Shown here: one piece after another, positions 41,809-50,000 of the stretch
Layout of the letters: each line of letters begins with the position of its first letter
Numbering within the stretch: position 1 is the first letter of the stretch
DNA from: Oscillospiraceae bacterium
GTDB taxonomy: Bacteria > Bacillota > Clostridia > Oscillospirales > Ruminococcaceae
Length of the DNA stretch: 57,360 nucleotides
Direction of reading: 5' to 3'
Assembly (NCBI GenBank): GCA_017460835.1
Contig: JAFUAD010000024.1
Coordinates: 1-57,360 of the forward strand
Position numbers and translations under genes: made by a program
Notes under the pieces: generated by a model
The model's input: the letters and a program-made list of their open reading frames with translations, nothing else
Database searches by the model: none
Told to the model about the DNA's origin: nothing

Positions 41809-41906
41809 ATAACGGGATTCCAACAGTTTGCGAAGAATACTGTGGGATAGATCCCCCTTTGGCGAGGTTTGGAGCAGGGCTCCATTATCAATCCATCGGA
41901 GGCACA
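41809..41906 (+). repeat. Repeat R2, copy e (carries the ribosome binding site of the next gene)
   Basis: Degenerate series GGGATTCCAACAG...CTTTGGCGAGGTTTGGAGC...CCATTATCAATCCATCGGAGGCAC. The terminal GGAGG is 9 nt upstream of the ATG at 41911 and serves as its Shine-Dalgarno sequence. Confidence 0.7.
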
Positions 41907-41910
41907 TCAT

Positions 41911-43770
41911 ATGAACCTCTTTGAACAAATTGAACCGCTGCTGCTTCAGGTACAGAAGCCCGCGCGATACATCGGCGGGGAGATGGGCAGCATCATCAAG
42001 GACAAGGCGCAGATCAAAGCGCGCTTTGCCTTCTGCTTCCCCGACCGCTACGACGTCGGCATGAGCAACCTCGGCATGAAGGTGCTGTATACCTGCATCA
42101 ACAACCGCCCGGAATACTGGTGCGAGCGGGTCTTTGCGCCCGATACCGACTTTGAGGCGCTGATGCGGGAGCATCATGTGCCGCTCTATGCGCTCGAAAG
42201 CCTGGAGCCGGTTCGCGATTTTGATTTCATCGGCTTCACGCTCGGCTATGAGCTCTGCTATACCAATATCCTGAATCTGCTTGATCTTGCGGGCGTGCCG
42301 GTCATGCAGCGAGACCGCGGCGAAAGCATCGCTCCGATCGTCTGCGCGGGCGGCTCCTGCGTCTGCAACCCGGAGCCGATCGCCGATTTCTTCGACCTGT
42401 TCTTCCTCGGAGAGGGCGAGGAGCTCGATCTTGAGGTCATGGATCTCTATGTGAAGATGCGCGACGCCGGCGCGACCCGCTCGGAATTCCTGCGCGCCGC
42501 TGCGCAGATCGAAGGCGTCTATGTGCCGTCGCTGTATCATGTCACCTACCATGAGGACGGAACGGTCAGGGCCGTGACACCGGAGGAGGGCGTGCCGGCA
42601 ACCGTCCGCAAGCGCATCATTTCCGATTTCGACGCGGTGGAGGTGCCGAAGGATTTTGTCGTGCCGTTCTCCGAGATCGTGCATGACCGCGCCGTGACCG
42701 AGGTGCTGCGCGGGTGCATCCGCGGATGCCGGTTCTGTCAGGCGGGATTCCTCTATCGCCCGTTCCGCGAGAAATCGCCGGAGATCATCTGTGAGCAGGC
42801 GAAAACGCTGATCGAAAACACCGGCTATGACGAGCTCTCGCTCTGTTCGCTGTCTACGTCCGATCATTCCCGCATCGAGGAGATGATGGACGGGCTGCTG
42901 ACCTTTACCGAAAACGAGCACATCAACCTGAGCCTGCCCTCGCTGCGCGTGGATAATTTCAGCACCGGGCTCATGAACCGGCTGCGGCGCGTCCGCAGCA
43001 GCGGCCTGACCTTTGCACCGGAGGCAGGAACTCAGCGGATGCGCGACGTCATCAACAAAAATGTCACGGAGGAGGAGCTGATGCGCACCTGCAAGATCGC
43101 ATTCAGCGCCGGACAGACCTCCGTCAAGCTCTATTTCATGATGGGGCTGCCGACCGAAACCGACGACGATATCCGCGGCATCATCGAGCTCGCGCAGCGC
43201 GTTGTCGATATGTATTACGAATCGGAGCGCCGCCCGAAGGGGAAGCCCGTGCAGATTTCCTGCTCGATCGCGACCTTCGTGCCCAAGCCCTTTACGCCGT
43301 TTGAGTTTCATCCGCAGGATACCCGCGAGATGATCGCGCACAAGCAGAAGGTGCTGGAGGAGGCAGTCGCCGGGCATAAGCGCATCCGCGCAAGCTGGCA
43401 CTTCCCCGATACCAGCATCCTCGAAGCCGTACTCGCGCGCGGCGACCGCCGGCTCGGTGCCGTCATTTACGGCGCATGGAAGCGCGGCTGCGTCTTTGAT
43501 GCGTGGTCGGAGCATTTCCGCTATGATCTCTGGCTCGAAGCATTCGAGGAGGCGGGGCTCACGGTCGGATTCTATGCGAACCGCGAGCGACCCTATGACG
43601 AGGTTTTCCCGTGGGATCATCTCGATTATTATGTCGATAAAGCGTTCCTCATTAAGGAGAACGAAAAGGCGAAGCAGGCCGCCGTTACCCCCCATTGCCG
43701 CGCGAAATGCGCAAACTGCGGCGTCGTCAAAATCACAGGACGCCCCTGCTTCCCCAAATCTGACACCTGA
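41911..43770 (+). CDS. B12-binding-like radical SAM protein (TIGR03960 type)
   Basis: 619 aa from the ATG at 41911, chosen for the GGAGG ahead of it. The N-terminal cobalamin-binding-like region has RYDVGMSNLGMKVLY and GFTLGYELCYTNIL. The radical SAM cluster motif is CIRGCRFCQAG (~271-281). A SAM-binding barrel follows with SLSTSDHSRIEE and LTFAPEAGTQRMRDVINK. A short cysteine set (CRAKCANCGV) sits near the C-terminus. In most Firmicutes the gene is next to, or fused with, a TIGR03936/DUF2344 gene; here the partner is 735 nt downstream. Reaction unknown. Confidence 0.92.
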   Translation: MNLFEQIEPLLLQVQKPARYIGGEMGSIIKDKAQIKARFAFCFPDRYDVGMSNLGMKVLYTCINNRPEYWCERVFAPDTDFEALMREHHVPLYALESLEPVRDFDFIGFTLGYELCYTNILNLLDLAGVPVMQRDRGESIAPIVCAGGSCVCNPEPIADFFDLFFLGEGEELDLEVMDLYVKMRDAGATRSEFLRAAAQIEGVYVPSLYHVTYHEDGTVRAVTPEEGVPATVRKRIISDFDAVEVPKDFVVPFSEIVHDRAVTEVLRGCIRGCRFCQAGFLYRPFREKSPEIICEQAKTLIENTGYDELSLCSLSTSDHSRIEEMMDGLLTFTENEHINLSLPSLRVDNFSTGLMNRLRRVRSSGLTFAPEAGTQRMRDVINKNVTEEELMRTCKIAFSAGQTSVKLYFMMGLPTETDDDIRGIIELAQRVVDMYYESERRPKGKPVQISCSIATFVPKPFTPFEFHPQDTREMIAHKQKVLEEAVAGHKRIRASWHFPDTSILEAVLARGDRRLGAVIYGAWKRGCVFDAWSEHFRYDLWLEAFEEAGLTVGFYANRERPYDEVFPWDHLDYYVDKAFLIKENEKAKQAAVTPHCRAKCANCGVVKITGRPCFPKSDT

Positions 43771-43812
43771 ACCCCCTCCCGGAATCCCGCCGCTGCACGA
43801 ACCCGGAGTATA

Positions 43813-44040
43813 TTGGTGCTTTCAGCGATGGCCGTGATCGCATACGGCTTTGAACGGATTCATCTGCACAAGGTTCAGATCTGCACCAAAACGATCAATA
43901 AGCCCTCGATGCGCGTGATCGAGAAATGCGGCTTTACCTATGAAGGCACGCTCCGCGATTACTTCTTCACGGACGGCGCGTATATCGGGCGGCTGTATTT
44001 TTCGATGCTGAGAAGCGAATACGAGCGCACAAAGGCGTAA
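43813..44040 (+). pseudogene. C-terminal fragment of a GNAT acetyltransferase
   Basis: About 75 codons from a TTG. They cover only the second half of a RimJ/RimL-type GNAT domain: AVIAYGFERIHLHKVQICTK, NKPSMRVIEKCGFTYEGTLRDYFF and the closing strand. The acetyl-CoA pyrophosphate loop (Q/R-x-x-G-x-G/A) is missing. The frame is the same as that of the radical SAM gene and stays open from its stop codon, 14 codons upstream. No ribosome binding site precedes the TTG. A remnant of a deletion is the simplest reading. Confidence 0.7.
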
Positions 44041-44055
44041 GAAAGGAGAACCGTT

Positions 44056-44451
44056 ATGCCCGCCGACACACCGTTCAACGGATTTATGATCGTCTTCATC
44101 TTCATGTTCATCGCGGCGCTCATTGCAAACATTGCAATTGTGATCGCGGCAATCCGGCGAAATGCCGCGAGAGACCGGCAGAACCGCAATGCGCCGCGGC
44201 TGACGGTTCAGGCAAGGGTCATCGCAAAGCGCATGGATGTCCGGCGGCATCAGAATTACCGGGAGCCGGACAGCGGGACGTTCTATGACGGCACCAGTAC
44301 GACTTATTATTTCGCGACCTTTGAGGTCGAGAGCGGCGACAGAATGGAGCTGGAGCTGCCCGGCGAGGAATACGGGCTGCTCGTTGAGGGCGACACCGGC
44401 GTGCTGAATTTTCAGGGAACCGTGTTCCTGAGCTTTGCGCGCAGCCGATGA
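44056..44451 (+). CDS. DUF2500 family membrane protein
   Basis: 131 aa, ATG with AAAGGAG upstream. One transmembrane helix (~10-34) is followed by a beta-rich domain with RVIAKRMDVRRHQ, YYFATFEVESGDRMELELPGEEYGLLVEGDTGVLNFQGT. That order of strands and the G-D-x-G-x-L-x-F-Q-G-T end fit DUF2500. Function unknown. It lies between a GNAT remnant and the TIGR03936-type gene. Confidence 0.85.
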   Translation: MPADTPFNGFMIVFIFMFIAALIANIAIVIAAIRRNAARDRQNRNAPRLTVQARVIAKRMDVRRHQNYREPDSGTFYDGTSTTYYFATFEVESGDRMELELPGEEYGLLVEGDTGVLNFQGTVFLSFARSR

Positions 44452-44505
44452 TTCCGGCGCACTGCGGGAAAACGCAATCCCGAAACCAGAAACGGAGGGA
44501 ACAAC

Positions 44506-45186
44506 ATGATACCGGTCCGGGCGACCTTTGAGAAGCGCAGACGCGCAAAATATATCTCACACCTCGATCTGATGCGCTGCATGCAGCGTGCATTCAAGCG
44601 CGCCGGTGTGCCGATCTGGTATACCGAGGGCTTCAATCCCCATGCATACCTGATGTTCCCGCTCGCGCTCTCGCTGGGCTATGAGAGCGGCTGCGAGTGC
44701 ATGGATTTCCGCATCGACGGGGAGATGACCATGCAGGAGGCAATGGAGCGCATGAACCGCGTTCTGCCGCCGGATCTGCAGATCTGCCGGGTCGCAGAGC
44801 CCGTCCGCAAGCATACGGATATCGCCTTCGCGGACTATACCCTGACGCTCGACTGCGCGGATGATACCGTTCCGGCGGAGGCGCTGCGTGCCGCATGGGA
44901 TGCGTTTATCGCACAGCCGGAGATTCTCGTCGAGAAGAAAACCAAGCGCGGTACGGCGGAGGTGGACGTCAAGGCGCAGGCGCAGATTCTCTCTGCGGAA
45001 ACGCTGGAACACGGGCTGCGGCTCCGGCTCCGGATGCCCGCCGGCACTGCCGTCAATGTGAACCCCTCGCTGCTGACCGATGCATTTCTCGCATCGCTCG
45101 CGCAGCAGCACCCGGAGCTCCGGACGGGCATGCTCCGCGCCGAGCGCACTGCGATTCTCTGCGCCGACGGCACGCCCTTTGCATAA
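44506..45186 (+). CDS. Radical SAM-linked protein (TIGR03936/DUF2344)
   Basis: 226 aa, ATG with ACGGAGGG upstream. Begins with the family pattern VRATFEKRRRAKYISHLDLMRCMQRAFKRA, then WYTEGFNPHAYLMFPLALSLG. It normally accompanies or is fused to the TIGR03960 radical SAM protein, and an RNase G/E gene often follows. That RNase gene is absent here; the gene ends at a bidirectional terminator. Function unknown, probably a partner of the upstream radical SAM enzyme. Confidence 0.9.
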   Translation: MIPVRATFEKRRRAKYISHLDLMRCMQRAFKRAGVPIWYTEGFNPHAYLMFPLALSLGYESGCECMDFRIDGEMTMQEAMERMNRVLPPDLQICRVAEPVRKHTDIAFADYTLTLDCADDTVPAEALRAAWDAFIAQPEILVEKKTKRGTAEVDVKAQAQILSAETLEHGLRLRLRMPAGTAVNVNPSLLTDAFLASLAQQHPELRTGMLRAERTAILCADGTPFA

Positions 45187-45187
45187 A

Positions 45188-45226
45188 AAGCGGGAGGAAC
45201 CCCAAATACATGGGCTCCTCCCGCTG
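45188..45226 (-). terminator. Bidirectional terminator between convergent genes
   Basis: AGCGGGAGGA (45189-45198) and TCCTCCCGCT (45216-45225). The minus strand continues TTTTTATGC, so termination is stronger for the minus-strand membrane-protein gene. Confidence 0.85.
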
Positions 45227-45231
45227 TTATG

Positions 45232-45693
45232 TTATTCTGTATCACCGTCATCCGGCTCATTCGGTTCCGGCTCAGGCGGTTCCTTCGGGTTATCCTGTTC
45301 CGGCGGTGTCTGCTTTTTCTTTTTTCTGCTGAATTTTGCGCGGAAGCGCTGATACCCGAGCTTTACTTCCTCATGCACCTGCCGGCGCTTGCGGCGGATC
45401 ATGGCAAGCGTCCGCGTATCATCGGGGAACAGCACCTTCAGCAGCCAGATCGCGATGATAAACGTCACGAGCTTTTCCGGCGTTCCGGGAATCCAGAGCA
45501 GCCCCATCCAGAATGCGCCGATGCGGTACATCCACGGGATATGCAGATACAGCCCGAGGCCGAAAAACACATAAGACCAGCCGTTTGTGATAAACCACGC
45601 AATGCCGAGCGAAATCAGCAGATGCGGATTCGTCAGCGCGCGGAACAGTGCCTTCAGCTTACGCTTCCATTTTTCCTTTGTCTCTTGTTTCAT
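45232..45693 (-). CDS. Small membrane protein with basic/proline-rich tail
   Basis: 153 aa from the ATG at 45693, overlapping the upstream gene by 35 nt. An alternative start 22 codons earlier lacks a better signal. Three hydrophobic segments (~20-38, 42-60, 68-88) have aromatic, interfacial character. They are followed by a strongly basic region RRKRRQVHEE...FSRKKKK and a Pro/Glu/Asp-rich end. No family recognised. The overlap suggests coupled translation with the DUF-like membrane protein ahead of it. Confidence 0.7.
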   Translation of the reverse strand: MKQETKEKWKRKLKALFRALTNPHLLISLGIAWFITNGWSYVFFGLGLYLHIPWMYRIGAFWMGLLWIPGTPEKLVTFIIAIWLLKVLFPDDTRTLAMIRRKRRQVHEEVKLGYQRFRAKFSRKKKKQTPPEQDNPKEPPEPEPNEPDDGDTE

Positions 45694-46495
45694 AGCTGTT
45701 ATATTCCTTTGTCTTATGAACTGCCGCAGGCTCGACAACCGGGATGAACGCTGCTGCAAGCCCGTTTTTTCCGCGTCTTGCGATATAGATGCCGCCGATG
45801 ACCGAAAACACCGCAGCTCCGATAAAATTCACGAACAGATCCTTTACGGTATCCGTCAGCCCGATATCGAGATAGCCCTGCAGAACGATCTGTCTGCCGC
45901 CGCGGAGCTCCAGCACGGTGCGCGTGATCTCCCCGACCGGAACCGGAATATTGCTGCCGGTCTGATCCAGTGCGACGGACTGAAACGCCGTAATCACCGT
46001 ATCCTTCTGCATATCGAGCGCGAGCAGATGATCCATTGCATACTCAAAGAACTCCCAGATGACGCCAATCGTCATGGAAAAGCAGAAGGCCGCGAGCGCG
46101 ACAAACTGCGGGGAAAGCTGAAATTTCAGGCGCGGATTCTCGTTGAGCAGATCGACGAGGCAGAAGCCGAATGCCGCAAACAGGAACCCGTTGACCGTGT
46201 GCAACGCGGTATCCCAGAGCGGATATTTCACATAAAAGCAGGCGATTTCGCCGAGCACCTCTGCGCAGAAGATGAACACGGGAACCGTGATTTCCATTGC
46301 GGCAGGCAGCCTGATATGCAGCCGCTTTCCGAGCACGGCGGGGAGCAGAAACAGGATCAGGGTCAGGATGCAGGTCATGACGCTTTCCCAGTGCCCGCGG
46401 GCGGCATTGCGGAAGCCGATCGCGGTGACAATGCCGCAGAGCAGCAGCAGGATGACCCGCGCCGGTCTGCCGGCATGCCGGACATACCCGAACAT
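45659..46495 (-). CDS. Integral membrane protein, YjdF/DUF2238-like
   Basis: 278 aa from the ATG at 46495; GGGAGGTG lies 7 nt upstream, which decides against a start seven codons earlier. About eight hydrophobic segments. The segment WDTALHTVNGFLFAAFGFCLVDLLN and the motif FCFSMTIGVIWEFFEYAMD with D-M-Q-K-D-T recall DUF2238/YjdF-type inner-membrane proteins of Firmicutes (H-x-x-x-G-x and W-E-x-x-E motifs). No biochemical role is known to me. First gene of a two-gene minus-strand unit. Confidence 0.75.
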   Translation of the reverse strand: MFGYVRHAGRPARVILLLLCGIVTAIGFRNAARGHWESVMTCILTLILFLLPAVLGKRLHIRLPAAMEITVPVFIFCAEVLGEIACFYVKYPLWDTALHTVNGFLFAAFGFCLVDLLNENPRLKFQLSPQFVALAAFCFSMTIGVIWEFFEYAMDHLLALDMQKDTVITAFQSVALDQTGSNIPVPVGEITRTVLELRGGRQIVLQGYLDIGLTDTVKDLFVNFIGAAVFSVIGGIYIARRGKNGLAAAFIPVVEPAAVHKTKEYNSYETRDKGKMEA

Positions 46496-46611
46496 AAGCG
46501 CACCTCCCGTCAGCATGTTGTCATACTGTCAGTATATGCAGCTTCGGCTGCCGAAATACACAGAGGCACAGCAAAAACCCGGCGCTCATAAAAAGCGGAG
46601 CCTGATGCTCA

Positions 46612-46728
46612 TAAAAAAAGCAGAGCCTGATGCTCTGCTGCGGAAATGAAATGAGGTCAAATCAAAATGTGTAGAACAAAAGAAAGGAGACAACAAAACG
46701 AGTGAAAATAACATTACATTATTTCACC
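46612..46728 (-). ncRNA. Candidate small RNA with anti-Shine-Dalgarno stretch
   Basis: An orphan promoter (46735-46763, minus) is followed by about 117 nt without a plausible coding frame, ending in a strong terminator. Predicted parts from 5' to 3': a stem GTGAAATAA / TTATTTTCAC; an unpaired pyrimidine-rich region containing TCTCCTTTCTTTT (46690-46678), complementary to the AAAGGAG-type ribosome binding sites of this genome; then the terminator AGCAGAGC-ATCAG-GCTCTGCT plus seven T (46639-46613). A degenerate second copy of the terminator follows (46591-46612). No homologue known to me. Confidence 0.55.
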
Positions 46729-46734
46729 GCCTTT

Positions 46735-46763
46735 ATTATACACCAAACCGCCCGAACAGTCAA
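46735..46763 (-). promoter_or_regulatory. Promoter of the candidate small RNA
   Basis: On the minus strand TTGACT (46763-46758), 17-nt spacer, TATAAT (46740-46735). No open reading frame follows within the transcript. Confidence 0.75.
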
Positions 46764-46798
46764 CCGTTTTTTCATTTTTTCGGGTTTTTTGAAAAATT

Positions 46799-46890
46799 TT
46801 CGTGAATTTCAATAAATTCTGTATATCAATTTTCACAAATTTGTCAGCAGGAACAAGTGAGAAGTGCAATTTCACTTCCCGATTCGTGAA
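46799..46890. promoter_or_regulatory. Operator-like motifs between the small-RNA and nifJ promoters
   Basis: TTCGTGAA occurs twice (46799-46806, 46883-46890), TTCACAA once (46832-46838), and an inverted repeat GAAGTG-CAATTT-CACTTC at 46861-46878, ending 39 nt before the nifJ -35 element. The regulator cannot be named from this; the motifs only partly resemble Rex half-sites. Confidence 0.35.
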
Positions 46891-46916
46891 AAATCATCGA
46901 AATTTAGGGAAACTGC

Positions 46917-46945
46917 TTTACATTTATGCGTATTTGTGGTATAAT
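46917..46945 (+). promoter_or_regulatory. Promoter of nifJ
   Basis: TTTACA (46917-46922), 17-nt spacer, TATAAT (46940-46945), followed by a leader of about 100 nt containing the palindrome TGCACCGGTGCA. Confidence 0.8.
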
Positions 46946-47051
46946 AGATAAGCGATACTCTGCACCGGTGCAAAAATGACGGATCCGTCAGCCTCCGGCG
47001 CGGAACTCAGCTCTATTTTTCACACAAATCTTAAAATGGAGGTACTTTCTT

Positions 47052-50000
47052 ATGGCTATCGTTCGTAAGAAGAAGACGATGGACGGCAACAATGCTGCGG
47101 CATGGGTCTCCTACGCCTTCACGGAAGTCGCGGGTATCTATCCGATCACGCCTTCCAGCCCGATGGCGGACTATGTCGATCAGTGGTCGGCACAGGGCAT
47201 GAAAAACATCTTCGGCACGACCGTCAAGGTCGAGGAGATGCAGTCTGAGGCAGGTGCGGCAGGTACGGTTCACGGCTCGCTGAACGCAGGCGCGCTGACC
47301 ACCACCTACACCGCTTCTCAGGGTCTGCTCCTGATGATCCCGAATATGTATAAGATCGCCGGCGAGCTGCTGCCCTGCGTGTTCCATGTTTCCGCACGCT
47401 GCGTCGCATCGCATGCGCTCAATATCTTCGGCGACCACTCCGACGTCTATGCATGTCGTCAGACCGGTTTCGCAATGCTTGCCGAAACCAACCCGCAGGA
47501 GGTCATGGACCTCGGCGCAGTCGCACACCTCGCTTCGATCAAGAGCCGTGTGCCGTTTATCAACTTCTTCGACGGCTTCCGCACCTCTCACGAGATTCAG
47601 AAGATCTCGGTCTGGGATTATGAGGACCTCAAGGAAATGACCGATATGGACGCTGTCAAGGCGTTCCGCGACCGTGCGCTGAATCCGGAGCAGCCGGTCA
47701 TGCGCGGCTCTCACGAGAACGGCGATATCTTCTTCCAGCACCGCGAGGCATGTAATGCGTATTACGATGCCGTTCCGGCAATCGTGGAAGAGTACATGGG
47801 CAAGGTCAACGAAAAGCTCGGCACCGATTACAAGCTGTTCAACTACTACGGCGCTGCCGACGCTGACCGCGTCATCGTCGCAATGGGCTCGATCTGCGAC
47901 GTCGCAGAGGAGGTCATTGATTACCTGAACAAGAAGGGCGAGAAGGTCGGTATCGTCAAGGTTCGCCTGTTCCGTCCGTTCTCCGCCGAAAAGCTCGTTG
48001 AGGCAATTCCGGCATCTGCAAAGACCATCGCGGTTCTTGACAGAACCAAGGAGCCGGGCTCCCTCGGTGAGCCGCTCTATCTGGACGTTGTCACCGCCCT
48101 GAACGTGACCGGCAGAACCGGCATCAAGGTCATCGGCGGCAGATACGGCCTCGGCTCGAAGGATACCCCGCCTGCATCCGTGTTCGCTGTCTATGCTGAG
48201 CTCGCTAAGGCTGAGCCGAAGCAGCAGTTCACCATCGGCATCGTGGATGACGTCACCAATCTCTCTCTCGCAGAGGAGGATGCACCGAATACCGCTGCCG
48301 AGGGCACGATCGAGTGCAAGTTCTGGGGTCTCGGCGGCGACGGCACCGTCGGTGCAAACAAGGACTCCATCAAGATCATCGGCGACCATACCGACAAGTA
48401 TGTGCAGGCATACTTCCAGTATGACTCCAAGAAGACCGGCGGTATCACCATTTCGCATCTGCGCTTCGGTGATCAGCCGATCAAGAGCCCGTATTACATC
48501 AACAAGGCCGACTTCGTCGCCTGCCATAACCCGTCCTACATCCAGAAGGGCTACAAGATGGTCAACGATGTCAAGCCGGGCGGCGTGTTCCTCATCAACT
48601 GCCAGTGGACAGACGAGGAGCTCAGCCATCACCTCAATGCTGAGGCAAAGCGCTACATCGCAAAGAACAACATCCAGCTCTACGTCGTCAACGCAATTGA
48701 CCTCGCTGCTGAGATCGGTCTGGGCAAGCGCACCAACACCATTCTTCAGTCTGCATTCTTCTCCCTCTCCAAGGTTCTGCCGGAGGAGGAAGCCATCGGC
48801 TACATGAAGGAAAAGGCGCAGAAGTTCATGAAGAAGGGCATCGAGATCGTTCAGATGAACGAGAAGGCGATCGACGCCGGCGCAACCGCGTACCGCAAGG
48901 TCGAGGTTCCGGCTGACTGGGCAGATGCGGTCGATACCGCCGAGGCTGCAAAGCTCGAGGGCCCGGACAAGCTCGTCAAGATGGTCGATTCGATCATGAA
49001 CCCGGTCGGCAAGATGCAGGGCGATGCACTGCCGGTTTCCGCATTTACCGCTCACGCAGACGGCACCTTCGAGCAGGGCGCATCTGCTTATGAGAAGCGC
49101 GGCGTCGCGGTCATGGTTCCGGAGTGGAACGCAGAGACCTGCGCAAAGTGCAACCGCTGCGCATTCGTCTGCCCGCACGCAACGATCCGTCCGTTTGCAC
49201 TGACCGAGGAGGAGGCTGCTGCTGCTCCGGAGGTCACCAAGTTTGCTCCGAAGCCGATCGTCAAGACCGCGTACAAGTACACCCTCGCAGTTTCCGCAAT
49301 GGACTGCATGGGCTGCGGCGTCTGCATCGGCGTCTGCCCGACCAACTCCCTGAAGATGGTCTCCAGAGAATCTCAGGAGCCGCAGCAGGCTGCATTCGAT
49401 TACTGCGTCGCAAAGGTCGCGGAGAAGGCAGATGTTGCAACGAACGCAACGCTGGTCTCCAGCCAGTACAAGAAGCCGCTGCTTGAGTTCTCCGGCTCCT
49501 GCGCAGGCTGCGCCGAGACCTCCTATGCACGCCTCATCACCCAGCTCTTCGGCAGCAGAATGTATGTCTCCAACGCAACAGGCTGCTCGTCCATCTGGGG
49601 CGGCCCGGCTGCAACATCCCCGTATACCACCGATGCAAACGGCAGAGGCCCGGCATGGGCAAACTCCCTGTTCGAGGACAATGCGGAGCACGGTCTCGGT
49701 ATGTATCTGGGACAGAAGGCAATCCGTGAGCGCCTGATCGCAGAGCTTCAGGAGGTCGTCGCAAACGAGAAGGCTTCCGATGAGCTGAAGGCTGCTGCAC
49801 AGGCATACTTCGATACCGTCGAGGACGGCGAGAAGAACGACGCTGCGACCGCAGCACTCGTTGCAGAGCTCGAAAAGATCGCGGACAACTGCGAAAAGAG
49901 CGCAGATATCGTCGCAAACAAGCAGTATCTCTCCAAGAAGTCCGTCTGGATCTTCGGCGGCGACGGCTGGGCATATGATATCGGCTTCGGCGGTCTGGAT

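Noticed and set aside
46702-46815. 37-codon GTG-initiated frame opposite the candidate small RNA
   Set aside because: The AAAGGAG box is 12 nt away and the frame runs through both promoter regions into AT-rich DNA; it fits better as the complement of the RNA's anti-Shine-Dalgarno stretch.
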